From an uncultured Clostridium sp. (GTDB taxonomy: Bacteria; Bacillota; Clostridia; Clostridiales; Clostridiaceae), in contig NZ_CAKVKB010000004.1 in assembly GCF_934754915.1 (NCBI RefSeq), forward strand, positions 1-64,000: a DNA stretch of 64,000 nt, read 5' to 3'. Numbering within the stretch: position 1 is the first letter of the stretch; the number at the start of each line of letters is the position of its first letter. The notes beneath the pieces were generated by a model, which did not search any database, was not told the DNA's origin, and saw only the letters and a program-made list of their open reading frames with translations. The position numbers and the translations under genes were made by a program. Positions 35,390-45,077 of this stretch are shown in pieces.

Positions 35390-36184
35390 TTATATCTTAA
35401 TTATAAATGTTAAGTAATAAAATATGACAGTTGCCGAAAAAATAATACTATCAAATCTGTCTAATATTCCTCCATGCCCTGGAATAAGATTACTATAGTC
35501 TTTAATTCCAACATATCTTTTAATTGATGAAGCCACCAAATCTCCAAACTGTCCAAATACTCCGCACAATGCTCCTATTATAAAGTAATTATATATAGGC
35601 ATTATATTTGCATATCTATTAACTATTATTCCAAAAATCCCACTAAATATAGTTGCACCTAAAAGTCCTCCTATTGATCCTTCTACTGTTTTTTTAGGAG
35701 AAACTTTTGGACAAAGTTTATGTTTTCCAAAAAATTTGCCACTATAGTATGCTGCTGTATCTGAAAGCCATGAGCTTATAAAAATTAACCACACAAGATA
35801 ATTTCCATTTTCTTTTGCATTGACCAAATATACAGTACCAAACAATATTCCTGCATATACAAAACCTAGCAATGTTAATGCTACATCTATAAATGTATAT
35901 TCCAAATTTACTACTGGAACTATAAGAAGTAAAAATGTAGCAGCAACCAATATATACATCATAGTTTCAAAATTATTTCCAGTTAAATAATAAACAGCTA
36001 GAAGGATATATCCTGCTAAATCTATAGGCTTTAATTTATTTTGTCTCAATGCATTATAAAATTCCCATAAGGCCATCAATGATAATATAAACACAAAACT
36101 TTTCAAGTATACTCCACCAAGAAAAACAAATATTATAAATGGAGCAATCATTGCAGCACCTAAATATCTATTGTTAGATTTCAA
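35390..36184 (-). CDS. cdsA: Phosphatidate cytidylyltransferase (CDP-diacylglycerol synthase)
   Basis: A 264-residue polytopic membrane enzyme making CDP-diacylglycerol from CTP and phosphatidate, the precursor used by PgsA elsewhere in this window. The signature SIKRYVGIKDYSNLIPGHGG followed by ILDRFDS lies near the C-terminus. About seven membrane helices are visible. It starts at TTG with GGAGGTG at normal distance and follows uppS by 15 bp. Confidence 0.96.
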   Translation of the reverse strand: MKSNNRYLGAAMIAPFIIFVFLGGVYLKSFVFILSLMALWEFYNALRQNKLKPIDLAGYILLAVYYLTGNNFETMMYILVAATFLLLIVPVVNLEYTFIDVALTLLGFVYAGILFGTVYLVNAKENGNYLVWLIFISSWLSDTAAYYSGKFFGKHKLCPKVSPKKTVEGSIGGLLGATIFSGIFGIIVNRYANIMPIYNYFIIGALCGVFGQFGDLVASSIKRYVGIKDYSNLIPGHGGILDRFDSIIFSATVIFYYLTFIIKI

Positions 36185-36199
36185 AAAATAACACCTCCT

Positions 36200-36961
36200 T
36201 TACTTTACTTTACCAAATCTACGGTCTCTATTCTGATAATCAAATATTGCATGTCTTAAATCTTCTTCTTTAAAATCAGGCCAATTTATATCTGAATACC
36301 AAAATTCTGAATAAGCACACTGCCATAACAAAAAATTACTCAATCTTTGCTCCCCTGATGGTCTTATTATAAGATCTGGATCAGGAATTCCTTTGGTGTA
36401 TAAGTACTTTTCTATCAATTCTTGATTTATATCTTCTTCTTTTATAATATTATTTTTCACATCTGAACTAATAAGTTTTATTGCTCTTACAATTTCATCT
36501 CTTCCACCATAATTAATAGCAAAATTCAAATTTATTCTAGTATTATTTTTTGTTACTTCTAATGCATCATTAAGTGCATTTTGACATTCCTGTGGAAGAC
36601 GTGTCATATCCCCAAACAAATTCATTCTAACACCATTTTTATTACATTCATCTAATTCTTTTCTTAAATAAGTTACTAAAAGTTTCATAAGTGAACTTAC
36701 TTCGTCTTTAGGTCTTCCCCAGTTTTCAGTTGAGAATGCATATAATGTTAAGTTTTTAACACCTAGTCTTGTTGCCTCTTTCAATATTCTTCTTATTGTT
36801 TCTACACCAGCTTTATGCCCCATAGTTCTTGGAAGTTTTCTAGCTTTAGCCCAACGTCCATTTCCATCCATAATTATAGCAATATGGTTAGGTATATTAT
36901 TCATATCTAATTCTATTTTGTTAATATTTTCTTCATTTTTTGTCTTAAATATATCTAACAT
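36200..36961 (-). CDS. uppS: Isoprenyl transferase (undecaprenyl diphosphate synthase)
   Basis: A 253-residue cis-prenyltransferase that elongates farnesyl diphosphate to the lipid carrier for cell wall synthesis. The catalytic Asp32 lies in IIMDGNGRWAK, followed by GHKAGVETIRRI, LTLYAFSTENW and the C-terminal RPSGEQRLSNFLLWQ. A 20-residue Asn/Glu-rich extension precedes the core. GGGGGAG precedes the ATG. It forms an operon with cdsA. Confidence 0.97.
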   Translation of the reverse strand: MLDIFKTKNEENINKIELDMNNIPNHIAIIMDGNGRWAKARKLPRTMGHKAGVETIRRILKEATRLGVKNLTLYAFSTENWGRPKDEVSSLMKLLVTYLRKELDECNKNGVRMNLFGDMTRLPQECQNALNDALEVTKNNTRINLNFAINYGGRDEIVRAIKLISSDVKNNIIKEEDINQELIEKYLYTKGIPDPDLIIRPSGEQRLSNFLLWQCAYSEFWYSDINWPDFKEEDLRHAIFDYQNRDRRFGKVK

Positions 36962-37042
36962 TATTTTCTCCCCCTATATTCAGGAAAATCTCTTCTTCGT
37001 TAAATTACCCATTGTCTAAAGATTTTATTAATGGATATTAAT

Positions 37043-37070
37043 AAAAAAACCTGCTTTTAGCAGGTTTTTT
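37043..37070 (-). terminator. pyrH-frr terminator
   Basis: CCTGC, 5-nt loop, GCAGG with flanking A and T tracts on both sides (AAAAAACCTGC...GCAGGTTTTTTT). It can work on either strand. Confidence 0.9.
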
Positions 37071-37074
37071 TATA

Positions 37075-37632
37075 CTAAACTGATAAAACCTCTTTTTCTT
37101 TTGCAGCAATTATAACATCTATCTGTTTAACAACTGCATCTGTCTTCTTTTGAACGTCATCTTCACCTTTTTTAATTTGGTCTTCTGAAATGTCGCCATC
37201 TTTCTTTAAGGCTTTTATCTTATCATTGGCAGATTTTCTTATAGATCTGATAGCAACTTTTGCTTCTTCACCAGTTTTCTTTACATTTTTAACAAGAGCT
37301 TTTCTTGTTTCTTCTGTTAGTTCTGGTACAACTAATCTTATAACAGATCCATCATTTGAAGGATTTAAACCTAAGTCTGATTTTAATATTGCTCTTTCAA
37401 TATCTTTAAGTACTGGTTTTTCCCATGGAGTTATCATTAAAACTCTTGGTTCTGGAGCTGATACATTTGCCACTTGATTAAGAGGGCACATGCTTCCATA
37501 GTATTCTACTTGAATTCTATCAAGCATTGTTGGGTTAGCTCTACCAGCTTTCATTGTTGATAAATCTGACTCTAATACAGATATTGTTTTTTGCATTTTT
37601 TCTTCTGCATTTTTAATTATATCCTTAATCAT
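37075..37632 (-). CDS. frr: Ribosome recycling factor
   Basis: A 185-residue protein that with EF-G splits the post-termination ribosome. The conserved block LSTMKAGRANPTMLDRIQVEYYG and the C-terminal helix-bundle segment VRSIRKSANDKIKALKKDG-like (here AIRSIRKSANDKIKALKKDG) are present. Standard length. AGGAGG precedes the ATG. It follows pyrH by 10 bp and ends at a strong terminator. Confidence 0.98.
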   Translation of the reverse strand: MIKDIIKNAEEKMQKTISVLESDLSTMKAGRANPTMLDRIQVEYYGSMCPLNQVANVSAPEPRVLMITPWEKPVLKDIERAILKSDLGLNPSNDGSVIRLVVPELTEETRKALVKNVKKTGEEAKVAIRSIRKSANDKIKALKKDGDISEDQIKKGEDDVQKKTDAVVKQIDVIIAAKEKEVLSV

Positions 37633-37642
37633 AATAAACCTC

Positions 37643-38356
37643 CTATTTTTTTGATACCAATGTACCTATATTGTCTCCGCAAGCAGCCCTTTTAATATTT
37701 CCAGGTTCATCTAAACCAAATACAAGAATTGGAATATTGTTATCCATACATAATGAAGTTGCTGTTGAATCCATGACTTGTAATCCTTGATCTAAAACTT
37801 CAAGATATGATAGTGTTTCATATTTTTTAGCATCAGAATATTTATGAGGATCTTTATCATAAACACCGTCAACTTTTTTAGCTAAAAGAATTACATCAGC
37901 TTCAATTTCAGCAGCTCTAAGTGCAGCTGTTGTATCAGTTGAAAAATATGGATTTCCTGTTCCTGCTGCAAAAATAACAACTCTTCCTTTTTCAAGATGT
38001 CTCATTGCTCTTCTTCTTATGAATGGTTCAGCAACTTCTTTCATTTCTATTGCAGTCTGAACTCTTGTCATTACTCCAACTTGTTCTAATGAATCCTGAA
38101 GTGCTAATGCATTTATTGTTGTTGCCATCATTCCCATATAATCAGCAGTAGTTCTATCCATACCTTCACCGCTTCTTCCTCTCCAGATGTTTCCACCTCC
38201 AACAACGGCACCTACTTCAACACCCATATCTACTAATTCCTTAATTTCTAATGCTATTCTCTTAGCCACATTGAAATCAAGACCAAATCCATTTGCTCCA
38301 GCTAAAGCTTCTCCTGAAAGCTTCAATATTACTCTCTTGTATTTACTTCCTGACAT
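37643..38356 (-). CDS. pyrH: UMP kinase
   Basis: A 237-residue hexameric kinase of the amino-acid kinase fold that phosphorylates UMP to UDP. It has [14 protein letters not shown] at the N-terminus, [10 protein letters not shown], and [17 protein letters not shown] in the middle. AGGAGG precedes the ATG. A 240-bp gap containing the tsf terminator separates it from tsf, so it has its own promoter. Confidence 0.97.
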   Translation of the reverse strand: MSGSKYKRVILKLSGEALAGANGFGLDFNVAKRIALEIKELVDMGVEVGAVVGGGNIWRGRSGEGMDRTTADYMGMMATTINALALQDSLEQVGVMTRVQTAIEMKEVAEPFIRRRAMRHLEKGRVVIFAAGTGNPYFSTDTTAALRAAEIEADVILLAKKVDGVYDKDPHKYSDAKKYETLSYLEVLDQGLQVMDSTATSLCMDNNIPILVFGLDEPGNIKRAACGDNIGTLVSKK

Positions 38357-38554
38357 ATTAAATTACCTCCTGAATATTAATAGGCTGATTTTATCACTTG
38401 TCTAGTCATTATTATATTATCAGAAGCCTTTGAAAATGTATAGCTTTTCTGATCTAAATAACTATATTTCCAGACTATAATTTTAAGCTTACTTTTTACT
38501 AAAACATATGTACCTATCAAGTATTAATTTTCTAAATTATTCTACTTGTATCTT

Positions 38555-38582
38555 TAAAAAAAGAGAACACAAAGTGTTCTCT
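38555..38582 (-). terminator. rpsB-tsf terminator
   Basis: Perfect 8-bp stem GAGAACAC, AAA, GTGTTCTC (38563-38581) followed on the minus strand by a run of seven T. Confidence 0.9.
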
Positions 38583-38596
38583 CCTAAAGGTTAAAA

Positions 38597-39514
38597 CTAT
38601 TTGCCCATTTGAGCAGCAACTTCTGCAGCAAAGTCTACCTTTTCAACTTCGATTCCTTCTCCTCTTTCGTATCTTACGAATCTAGTTACAGTTATTGGAG
38701 AACCAACCTCTTTAGATTTTTCAGCTAAATACTTAGCTATTGTCTTATCACTATCTTTAACCCATAATTGGTCTAATAAGCAAACTTCTTTATAATATTT
38801 CTTAATTCTACCTTCAACCATTTTTTCAACGATATTTTCTGGTTTACCTTCATTTAAAGCTTGAACTCTGTATATTTCTTTTTCTTTTTCTATAGAAGCA
38901 GCATCTACATCATTTTCACTTAAGAATAATGGGTTTGCAGCTGCGATTTGCATACATACTTCTTTAGCAACTTCATCAAGAACATCGCTTGCAGTATCAC
39001 ATGCAACTTCAACTAAAACTCCAATTCTTCCGCCACCATGGATGTAGCTCTTAACAACTCCATTTTCAACAGCAAATGTAGTGAATCTTCTTACAGTCAT
39101 GTTTTCACCTAATTTAGCTATTAATGCTTTTAAAGCGTCAGAAACTGTAGTTTCACCATCAAATTTTTCATTTAATAAAGCTTCAACATTTTCAGCTCCA
39201 GTTTCAACAGCCATTTCTGCTAATCTGTCAGCAAAAGCAACAAATTCTTCATTTGCAGCAACGAAGTCAGTTTCACAGTTGAATTCAACAACTGAACCTT
39301 TTTTCTTATCAGCAGAGATGAAAGTCTTAACAATACCTTCAGCTGCAACTCTTCCTGATTTTTTAGCTGCATCTGCAAGTCCTTTTTCTCTTAAGAATTC
39401 GATAGCCTTTTCTATATTTCCTTCAGTTTGTACTAGAGCTTTTTTACAATCCATCATTTTAGCTCCAGTCATTTCTCTTAGTTCTTTAACTAATTGTGCA
39501 CTTATATTTGCCAT
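38597..39514 (-). CDS. tsf: Elongation factor Ts
   Basis: A 305-residue nucleotide exchange factor for EF-Tu. The N-terminal UBA-like part [20 protein letters not shown] and the [14 protein letters not shown] core are characteristic. Length is normal for clostridia. AGGAGG precedes the ATG. It is co-transcribed with rpsB; the 100-bp spacer contains an AAAGGGT/ACCCTTT inverted repeat that may attenuate read-through. Confidence 0.98.
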   Translation of the reverse strand: MANISAQLVKELREMTGAKMMDCKKALVQTEGNIEKAIEFLREKGLADAAKKSGRVAAEGIVKTFISADKKKGSVVEFNCETDFVAANEEFVAFADRLAEMAVETGAENVEALLNEKFDGETTVSDALKALIAKLGENMTVRRFTTFAVENGVVKSYIHGGGRIGVLVEVACDTASDVLDEVAKEVCMQIAAANPLFLSENDVDAASIEKEKEIYRVQALNEGKPENIVEKMVEGRIKKYYKEVCLLDQLWVKDSDKTIAKYLAEKSKEVGSPITVTRFVRYERGEGIEVEKVDFAAEVAAQMGK

Positions 39515-39614
39515 TATTAAATCCTCCTTAAATCATAAAAAGTAATCCTTACCATTTTGGTAATTTAGGAAAAGGGTAACTGAATTACACTCCACTCACC
39601 CTTTTATATCTAAA

Positions 39615-40316
39615 TTATTCAGCTAATTGTTCACCTTGTCTTCCTTCGATAATAGCATCAGCCATTTTAGCAGTTATTAATTTAACAGCTCTTATAGCAT
39701 CATCATTACCTGGAATTACATAATCAACTTCTTCTGGATCACAGTTTGTATCTACGATAGCAACTACTGGAATTCCTAAAATCTTAGCTTCTGATATAGC
39801 ATTCTTTTCTTTTCTTGGATCAACTACAAACATAGCCCCAACATTTGAGGCATCTAAGTTTCTGATACCACCAAGATTTTTTTGTAACTTTTCTAATTCA
39901 CCTTTTAATTTTATAACTTCTTTCTTAGGTAAAACATCAAAAGTTCCATCTTCTTGCATTGTTTCAATATCTTCTAACTTTTTGATTCTGCTCTTTATAG
40001 TTGTGAAGTTTGTTAACATACCACCTAACCATCTGTTGTTTACAAAGTGCATGTTACTTCTGATAGCTTCTTCTTCAATAGCTTCTTGAGCTTGTTTTTT
40101 AGTTCCTACAAATAATATATCCTTACCTTCAGCAGCAACTTCTTTTATGAAGTTGTAAGCTTCTTCAGCTTTCTTTACTGTTTTTTGTAAGTCAATTATA
40201 TATATTCCATTTCTTTCTGTGAATATATAAGGAGCCATTTTAGGGTTCCATCTTCTTGTTTGGTGTCCAAAATGTACACCAGCTTCTAATAATTGTTTCA
40301 TTGATATTACTGACAT
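39615..40316 (-). CDS. rpsB: 30S ribosomal protein S2
   Basis: A 233-residue 30S protein at the head-body junction. It begins [20 protein letters not shown], with [22 protein letters not shown] and the C-terminal [28 protein letters not shown] region (split here to the essential [19 protein letters not shown]). AGGAGG lies before the ATG. It is expressed from its own consensus promoter through a structured leader that probably mediates S2 feedback. Confidence 0.98.
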   Translation of the reverse strand: MSVISMKQLLEAGVHFGHQTRRWNPKMAPYIFTERNGIYIIDLQKTVKKAEEAYNFIKEVAAEGKDILFVGTKKQAQEAIEEEAIRSNMHFVNNRWLGGMLTNFTTIKSRIKKLEDIETMQEDGTFDVLPKKEVIKLKGELEKLQKNLGGIRNLDASNVGAMFVVDPRKEKNAISEAKILGIPVVAIVDTNCDPEEVDYVIPGNDDAIRAVKLITAKMADAIIEGRQGEQLAE

Positions 40317-40341
40317 TTTCTTACCTCCTGGTTTTTACCTC

Positions 40342-40404
40342 CATTATTGTTTTCCTATAAAGATACCCTTAATATAAGGCACCGTCTTTACAAACGCAAT
40401 AATG
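40342..40404 (-). promoter_or_regulatory. rpsB structured leader (candidate S2 autoregulatory RNA)
   Basis: A perfect 8-bp outer stem (CATTATTG with CAATAATG) encloses AAAGA/TCTTT and an inner CCTT/AAGG stem with a TGCC motif. It lies between the promoter and the ribosome binding site, as ribosomal protein leaders do. Confidence 0.6.
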
Positions 40405-40429
40405 TGTGTATTTTTTTGTTACCTTAGAT

Positions 40430-40458
40430 AGTATATCACAAGGTATATTTCCTATCAA
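40430..40458 (-). promoter_or_regulatory. rpsB sigma-A promoter
   Basis: Minus strand: TTGATA (40453-40458), 17-nt spacer, TATACT (40430-40435). Confidence 0.8.
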
Positions 40459-40833
40459 CAAAAATTTTTTATTTTCTTTATTTTTTTTATAACCTCAGCA
40501 TTTTAGACATAAATGTTAATTATAAATAGGCCTTAAAAATTAAATAATATAAAATCACTATTCATATTCTTATAATATTTTAAGATTAATTATATCCAAA
40601 ATTTTTAAATATCATATTTATGTTTGATTGAAATTCCATGAAACATTAATCATATAATGTTTGTTTTTATTATATACATTTATAATTCTATAAATTATCA
40701 TATAATCCAGATATCTATATTTATTTACAGTATACTATATCTTTATTTGTATTTGATATTTATATCAATTTAAAAAATTCAATTAATACTTACCACATTT
40801 ACCACTTTTCTAATTGTGTTACACTTACTTAAT
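40459..40833. other. AT-rich gap between codY terminator and rpsB promoter
   Basis: About 375 bp of very AT-rich sequence; no gene, RNA or recognisable repeat is seen, apart from short dyads such as CATATAATGTTTG-like stretches. Confidence 0.5.
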
Positions 40834-40877
40834 ATAAAGAATGCAGGATAGACTATATTATATCCTGCATTCTTTAT
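40834..40877 (-). terminator. codY terminator
   Basis: A 17-bp perfect stem (ATAAAGAATGCAGGATA and complement) with a 10-nt loop. It is the strongest hairpin by length among the terminators here. Confidence 0.88.
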
Positions 40878-40889
40878 ATTATACATTTA

Positions 40890-41666
40890 TTATTTTATTT
40901 TTCTTAATTCTTCAACCAACTTTTCATTTAATATTCTTATATAAGTTCCCTTCATGCCAAGAGATCTTGATTCAATAACTCCTGCACTTTCAAATTTTCT
41001 TAAAGCATTTACTATAACACTTCTTGTTATCCCAACCTTATCAGCTATTTTTGAAGCAACTAAAAGACCTTCGTTTCCATTAAGTTCATCAAAAATATGT
41101 TCAACAGCTTCTAATTCTGAATAAGATAATGTTCCAATTGCAAGCTGAACAACTGCTTTCTTTCTTGTTTCCTCTGCAATTTCATCCTGCATTGCTCTAA
41201 GCATTTCCATTCCAACAATTGTAGCACTGTATTCCACAAGGACTAAATCATCATCTGTAAAACTATGTCCAAATCTAGCCAGTATAAGAGTTCCTAATCT
41301 TTCACGGCTTCCCATTATAGGAACAATAGTAGATAATTTATCTACCTTTTTACACTTTCCAATTTCCTCAAATACACAACGTCCTTCATTAGGAACATTA
41401 GCAATAGTATCATTAGTGTTAAGTAAAGTTTTATTATAATCTTCAGGAAATCTCTTATCCTCTATTACTTTCTTTTTCATAGCTTCACATTCAAAATCAT
41501 GTCCAAAAGCGTAACCCAAAACTTTTCCCTTTTGACTTATAACATAAGCATTGCACTCCAACACATCGCTTAACAGTCTACATATATCTTCAAATGCAAC
41601 AGGATCTTTGCCTGACTTCTGCAAAATCTTGTTGAGCATTCTAGTTTTATTCAATAGTGATGACAT
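40890..41666 (-). CDS. codY: GTP- and branched-chain-amino-acid-sensing repressor CodY
   Basis: A 258-residue global regulator that represses nutrient-scavenging and amino acid genes when GTP and isoleucine/valine are plentiful. It has an N-terminal GAF domain (about 1-155) and a C-terminal winged helix-turn-helix with [27 protein letters not shown] start at [10 protein letters not shown], 8 nt after GAGGAGG; a longer frame adds 14 unrelated residues. A CodY-like operator lies upstream (41717-41731), suggesting feedback. It follows topA in the usual clostridial order. Confidence 0.97.
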   Translation of the reverse strand: MSSLLNKTRMLNKILQKSGKDPVAFEDICRLLSDVLECNAYVISQKGKVLGYAFGHDFECEAMKKKVIEDKRFPEDYNKTLLNTNDTIANVPNEGRCVFEEIGKCKKVDKLSTIVPIMGSRERLGTLILARFGHSFTDDDLVLVEYSATIVGMEMLRAMQDEIAEETRKKAVVQLAIGTLSYSELEAVEHIFDELNGNEGLLVASKIADKVGITRSVIVNALRKFESAGVIESRSLGMKGTYIRILNEKLVEELRKIK

Positions 41667-41716
41667 ATTTATCCTCCTCAGATTTTTATATAAACACATA
41701 TTACACATTTTAATAT

Positions 41717-41731
41717 AATTGTTTGAAAATT
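41717..41731. promoter_or_regulatory. CodY box candidate upstream of codY
   Basis: AATTGTTTGAAAATT matches the CodY consensus AATTTTCWGAAAATT at 13 of 15 positions and lies about 50 nt before the codY start. Confidence 0.55.
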
Positions 41732-41863
41732 CTTAATTTATTGAATTTTTTTACAACTTAATATTGATTTTAGTTTAACATATACATTTGCCGTTTTCAA
41801 CAGTATTTTTATACAATTCGACAAAATATAATAACAAAAGGAATGCCATCACATATTGTTAAA

Positions 41864-43957
41864 TTACTCTTCTTCCTTCTTTTCTTCCTTAACTGGCTCT
41901 TTATAATCACATTCAGTATTAGAGCATTGTATATAATTCCCTTTTGTTTTTGAATATTTTAAAACCATATATGAATTGCACTTAGGACATTTTTCTTTAA
42001 CAGGTTCATTCCAGCTTACAAAATCACATTCTGGATATCCAGAACATCCAAAAAATCTTTTTCCTTTTTTACTTTTTCTTGCAACAATAGGTTTGCCACA
42101 TTTAGGACATGGTACATCTAACTTTTCAATTATCTGTTTTGCATTTTTACATTCTGGGTATCCAGGACATGCTAAAAACTCTCCATATCGTCCTCTTTTT
42201 ATAACCATCATACGTCCACATTTTTCGCATTTTACATCACTTACTTTATCTTCAATAACAACCTTTGAAATTTCTCTTTCTGCTTTATCAATTGCTTCTT
42301 GAAGCGGTGTAAAGAATCCAGATACAATCTCTCTCCAATTTTCATTTCCCATTTCAACATCATCTAGTTTTCTTTCCATATCCGCAGTAAAATCCGTATC
42401 AACTATCTGTTTAAAATATTCACACATTATATTATTTACGATTTCACCAAGTTCTGTTGGAATCAATGTTTTTTTCTCACGCACAATATAAGCTCTTCCA
42501 AGCAGAGTAGTTATAGTTGGAACATAAGTACTTGGTCTTCCTATTCCCTTTTCTTCTAAAAGTTTTACAAATGAAGCTTCTGAATATCTTGGTGCTGGTT
42601 GTGTAAAATGTTGACTTCCTTCAAGACTTGCTGTTTTAAGTTCTTCATTTTCTTCTAACGCTGGAAGATTTACTGAATTTTCGTCATCTTCATTGGTATA
42701 TTCATAAATTTTCATAAATCCATCAAAATCAACAATTGAACCAGAAGCTTTAAATTTGTAATCTCCATTTAAAATTTCAATTGAATTTGTATTCAAAATA
42801 CATGAAGCCATCTGACTCGCAATAAATCTTTTCCATATTAATGAATATAATTTATATTGTTCTGAAGTTAAATTTTCTTTTGCAACTTCTGGTGTAATAT
42901 CCATATATGTCGGTCTTATAGCTTCATGAGCATCCTGAATATTTTTTTTACTCTTATATACTCTTACATTTTCAGGAAGATATTGTTTTCCATAACTTTC
43001 TTCAATAAATCCTTTAGCCTTCTCTTGAGCTTCTTCTGATATTCTTACAGAATCGGTTCTCATATATGTTATTAAACCTATAGTTCCATGTCCTTTAATT
43101 TCAACACCTTCATATAAAACCTGAGCAATAGACATTGTTCTTTTAGTGTTAAAATTTAACTTTCTATTAGCATCCTGCTGAAGAGTACTAGTTGTAAATG
43201 GTGGAAGCGGATTCCTTACCTTCTTTCCTTTTTTTATACTTTTAACTATAAACGCTCCATTATTAAGTTCTTCTATAACTTTATTACATTCATCTTCACT
43301 TGTAAGTTCTATTTTTTTATTTTTATATGTTGAAAGTCTTATAGGAAATTTCTTTCTTTCCTTTTTTAATACACAGTCAATGGACCAATATTCTTTAGGA
43401 ATAAAATCTTTTATTTCTTTTTCTCTATCGCATATCAGCTTTAATGCTGCAGATTGAACTCTACCTGCACTAAGCCCCCATTTAACGTTCTTCCATAATA
43501 TAGGACTTATCTCATAACCAACTAATCTGTCTAATACTCTTCTAGCCTGTTGCGCATCTACAAGATTAATATTTATCTTTCTAGCTTCTTTTATAGATGC
43601 TTTTACAGCTGTTTTTGTTACTTCATTAAAGACTATTCTGCATGTTTCATCTTCTGATATTTTTAAAATATTAGCAAGATGCCATGATATAGCTTCTCCC
43701 TCACGGTCAGGGTCTGTTGCCAAATATACTTTATCTGCCTTTTTAGCAGCTTTTCTCAATTTATCTATTAATTCACCTTTTCCTCTTATTGTAATATATT
43801 TAGGTTCATAATTATTTTCTACATCTACACCTAATTTACTTTTTGGCAAATCTCTAACATGCCCCATTGATGCTTCTACAATATAATTTTTTCCAAGATA
43901 TTTGCCAATTGTTTTTGCTTTTGCTGGCGACTCTACAATTACAAGTTTTTGACCCAT
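41864..43957 (-). CDS. topA: DNA topoisomerase I
   Basis: A 697-residue type IA topoisomerase that relaxes negative supercoils. It has an N-terminal TOPRIM domain (LVIVESPAKAKTIGKYLG and TDPDREGEAISWHL), the active-site tyrosine in GLITYMRTDSVR near 300, and three C-terminal four-cysteine zinc ribbons after about 575, starting CEKCGRMM, CPKCGKPI and CPKCNSYM. The ATG is the only in-frame start (a stop codon lies four codons upstream), yet the strong AGGGGGTG lies 32 nt away with a 9-bp hairpin between. It follows dprA by 47 bp. Confidence 0.97.
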   Translation of the reverse strand: MGQKLVIVESPAKAKTIGKYLGKNYIVEASMGHVRDLPKSKLGVDVENNYEPKYITIRGKGELIDKLRKAAKKADKVYLATDPDREGEAISWHLANILKISEDETCRIVFNEVTKTAVKASIKEARKININLVDAQQARRVLDRLVGYEISPILWKNVKWGLSAGRVQSAALKLICDREKEIKDFIPKEYWSIDCVLKKERKKFPIRLSTYKNKKIELTSEDECNKVIEELNNGAFIVKSIKKGKKVRNPLPPFTTSTLQQDANRKLNFNTKRTMSIAQVLYEGVEIKGHGTIGLITYMRTDSVRISEEAQEKAKGFIEESYGKQYLPENVRVYKSKKNIQDAHEAIRPTYMDITPEVAKENLTSEQYKLYSLIWKRFIASQMASCILNTNSIEILNGDYKFKASGSIVDFDGFMKIYEYTNEDDENSVNLPALEENEELKTASLEGSQHFTQPAPRYSEASFVKLLEEKGIGRPSTYVPTITTLLGRAYIVREKKTLIPTELGEIVNNIMCEYFKQIVDTDFTADMERKLDDVEMGNENWREIVSGFFTPLQEAIDKAEREISKVVIEDKVSDVKCEKCGRMMVIKRGRYGEFLACPGYPECKNAKQIIEKLDVPCPKCGKPIVARKSKKGKRFFGCSGYPECDFVSWNEPVKEKCPKCNSYMVLKYSKTKGNYIQCSNTECDYKEPVKEEKKEEE

Positions 43958-43997
43958 AGTATAACTTCATAAAATACTTATGAAGTATTCACCCCCT
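43958..43997 (-). promoter_or_regulatory. topA translation start with hairpin between Shine-Dalgarno and AUG
   Basis: Minus strand: AGGGGGTG (43990-43997), 3 nt, a perfect 9-bp stem ACTTCATAA/TTATGAAGT with a 5-nt loop (43964-43986), 6 nt, ATG. Folding reduces the effective spacing from 32 to about 9 nt. Confidence 0.7.
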
Positions 43998-44004
43998 ATA
44001 TTTT

Positions 44005-45066
44005 TCAAATTGTTTTTACATAGTAATTTCCGGGTAAACAAATAATTTCATCTTTAATTTGCATTTCGAATAATAATGCATATAAGGCACCTCTTTCAAA
44101 ACCTGTTTTTTTAAAGATTTCATCAATATGTATAGGTACATTACTTATATACTTCAATATTTTCTTCTTTTCTGGTGATTTTATCATAGGTTTTATTTGT
44201 ATATTATGATCTAATGATAATATCAACTGCAAATCTTCTATTCCTACACACACTGTTACTCCTTCTTTTTTCATAAATTCATTGGATCCTTCAGCACCAT
44301 TATAGAATATCGATCCTGGAACCACTATAACTGGTTTTTTTTGTTTTAATGCAATTCTTGCAGTTATTAAAGATCCACTCTTTTTTGATGCTTCAGTTAC
44401 TATTATTCCACTGCTAAGTCCACTTATTATTCTATTTCTCCTTGGAAAATTATATCTTAGTGGTGGAGTATTCAGTAAGAATTCAGAAATTACTACTCCC
44501 TTTTCTTCTATTTGTGAAAACAGCTTTTTATTTTCTGCAGGATAAGAAACATCGATTCCACATCCTAATACAGATATATTTATTCCGCCATTTTCTAATG
44601 CAGTTTTATGTGCAACAGAATCAACACCTCTTGCACCTCCGCTTATAAGCGTAATATTATTAGTAATAAGCTCCTTTGTCAAGACTTTTGTTGCAGATAA
44701 ACCATAATTTGAGCATTTTCTTGCCCCTATAACTCCTATTGAATAATTATTAATCACTTGAATATTACCCTTAAAAAACAAAAAATATGGTGGGTCTAAA
44801 ATTCTGCGGAAAGTCTCTTTATACAAGGAATCTGCATATGTTATAAACCCTATCCCATTTTTATATAATTTTTCTTCATTTTTACAAACTTCATCCCACA
44901 AAAAATTTTTTTCAATTTTTTTTAAATTTTTACTCTTAATCTTTTCATGTGACTGTATATATTCAAAATCATTATATACATTTTCTGCACTGCCATATCT
45001 ATCTATAAGATTTATTTTAAGACTTGATTCAATATCTAAAAGAGCTAACCATAGATCATAATTCAT
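44005..45066 (-). CDS. dprA: DNA-processing protein DprA
   Basis: A 353-residue protein that loads RecA on incoming single-stranded DNA during transformation. It has a Rossmann-like core with IGARKCSNYGLSATKVL near 112 and SGGARGVDSVAHKTAL, then FPRRNRIISGLS and a C-terminal winged-helix domain (about 285-350). GGAGAG precedes the ATG. It is 11 bp after comM and precedes topA. Its presence does not prove natural competence. Confidence 0.95.
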   Translation of the reverse strand: MNYDLWLALLDIESSLKINLIDRYGSAENVYNDFEYIQSHEKIKSKNLKKIEKNFLWDEVCKNEEKLYKNGIGFITYADSLYKETFRRILDPPYFLFFKGNIQVINNYSIGVIGARKCSNYGLSATKVLTKELITNNITLISGGARGVDSVAHKTALENGGINISVLGCGIDVSYPAENKKLFSQIEEKGVVISEFLLNTPPLRYNFPRRNRIISGLSSGIIVTEASKKSGSLITARIALKQKKPVIVVPGSIFYNGAEGSNEFMKKEGVTVCVGIEDLQLILSLDHNIQIKPMIKSPEKKKILKYISNVPIHIDEIFKKTGFERGALYALLFEMQIKDEIICLPGNYYVKTI

Positions 45067-45077
45067 AAATTTCTCTC

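Noticed and set aside
39081..39545. 154-codon plus-strand frame opposite tsf
   Set aside because: Shadow of EF-Ts; no start signals and no recognisable domain.
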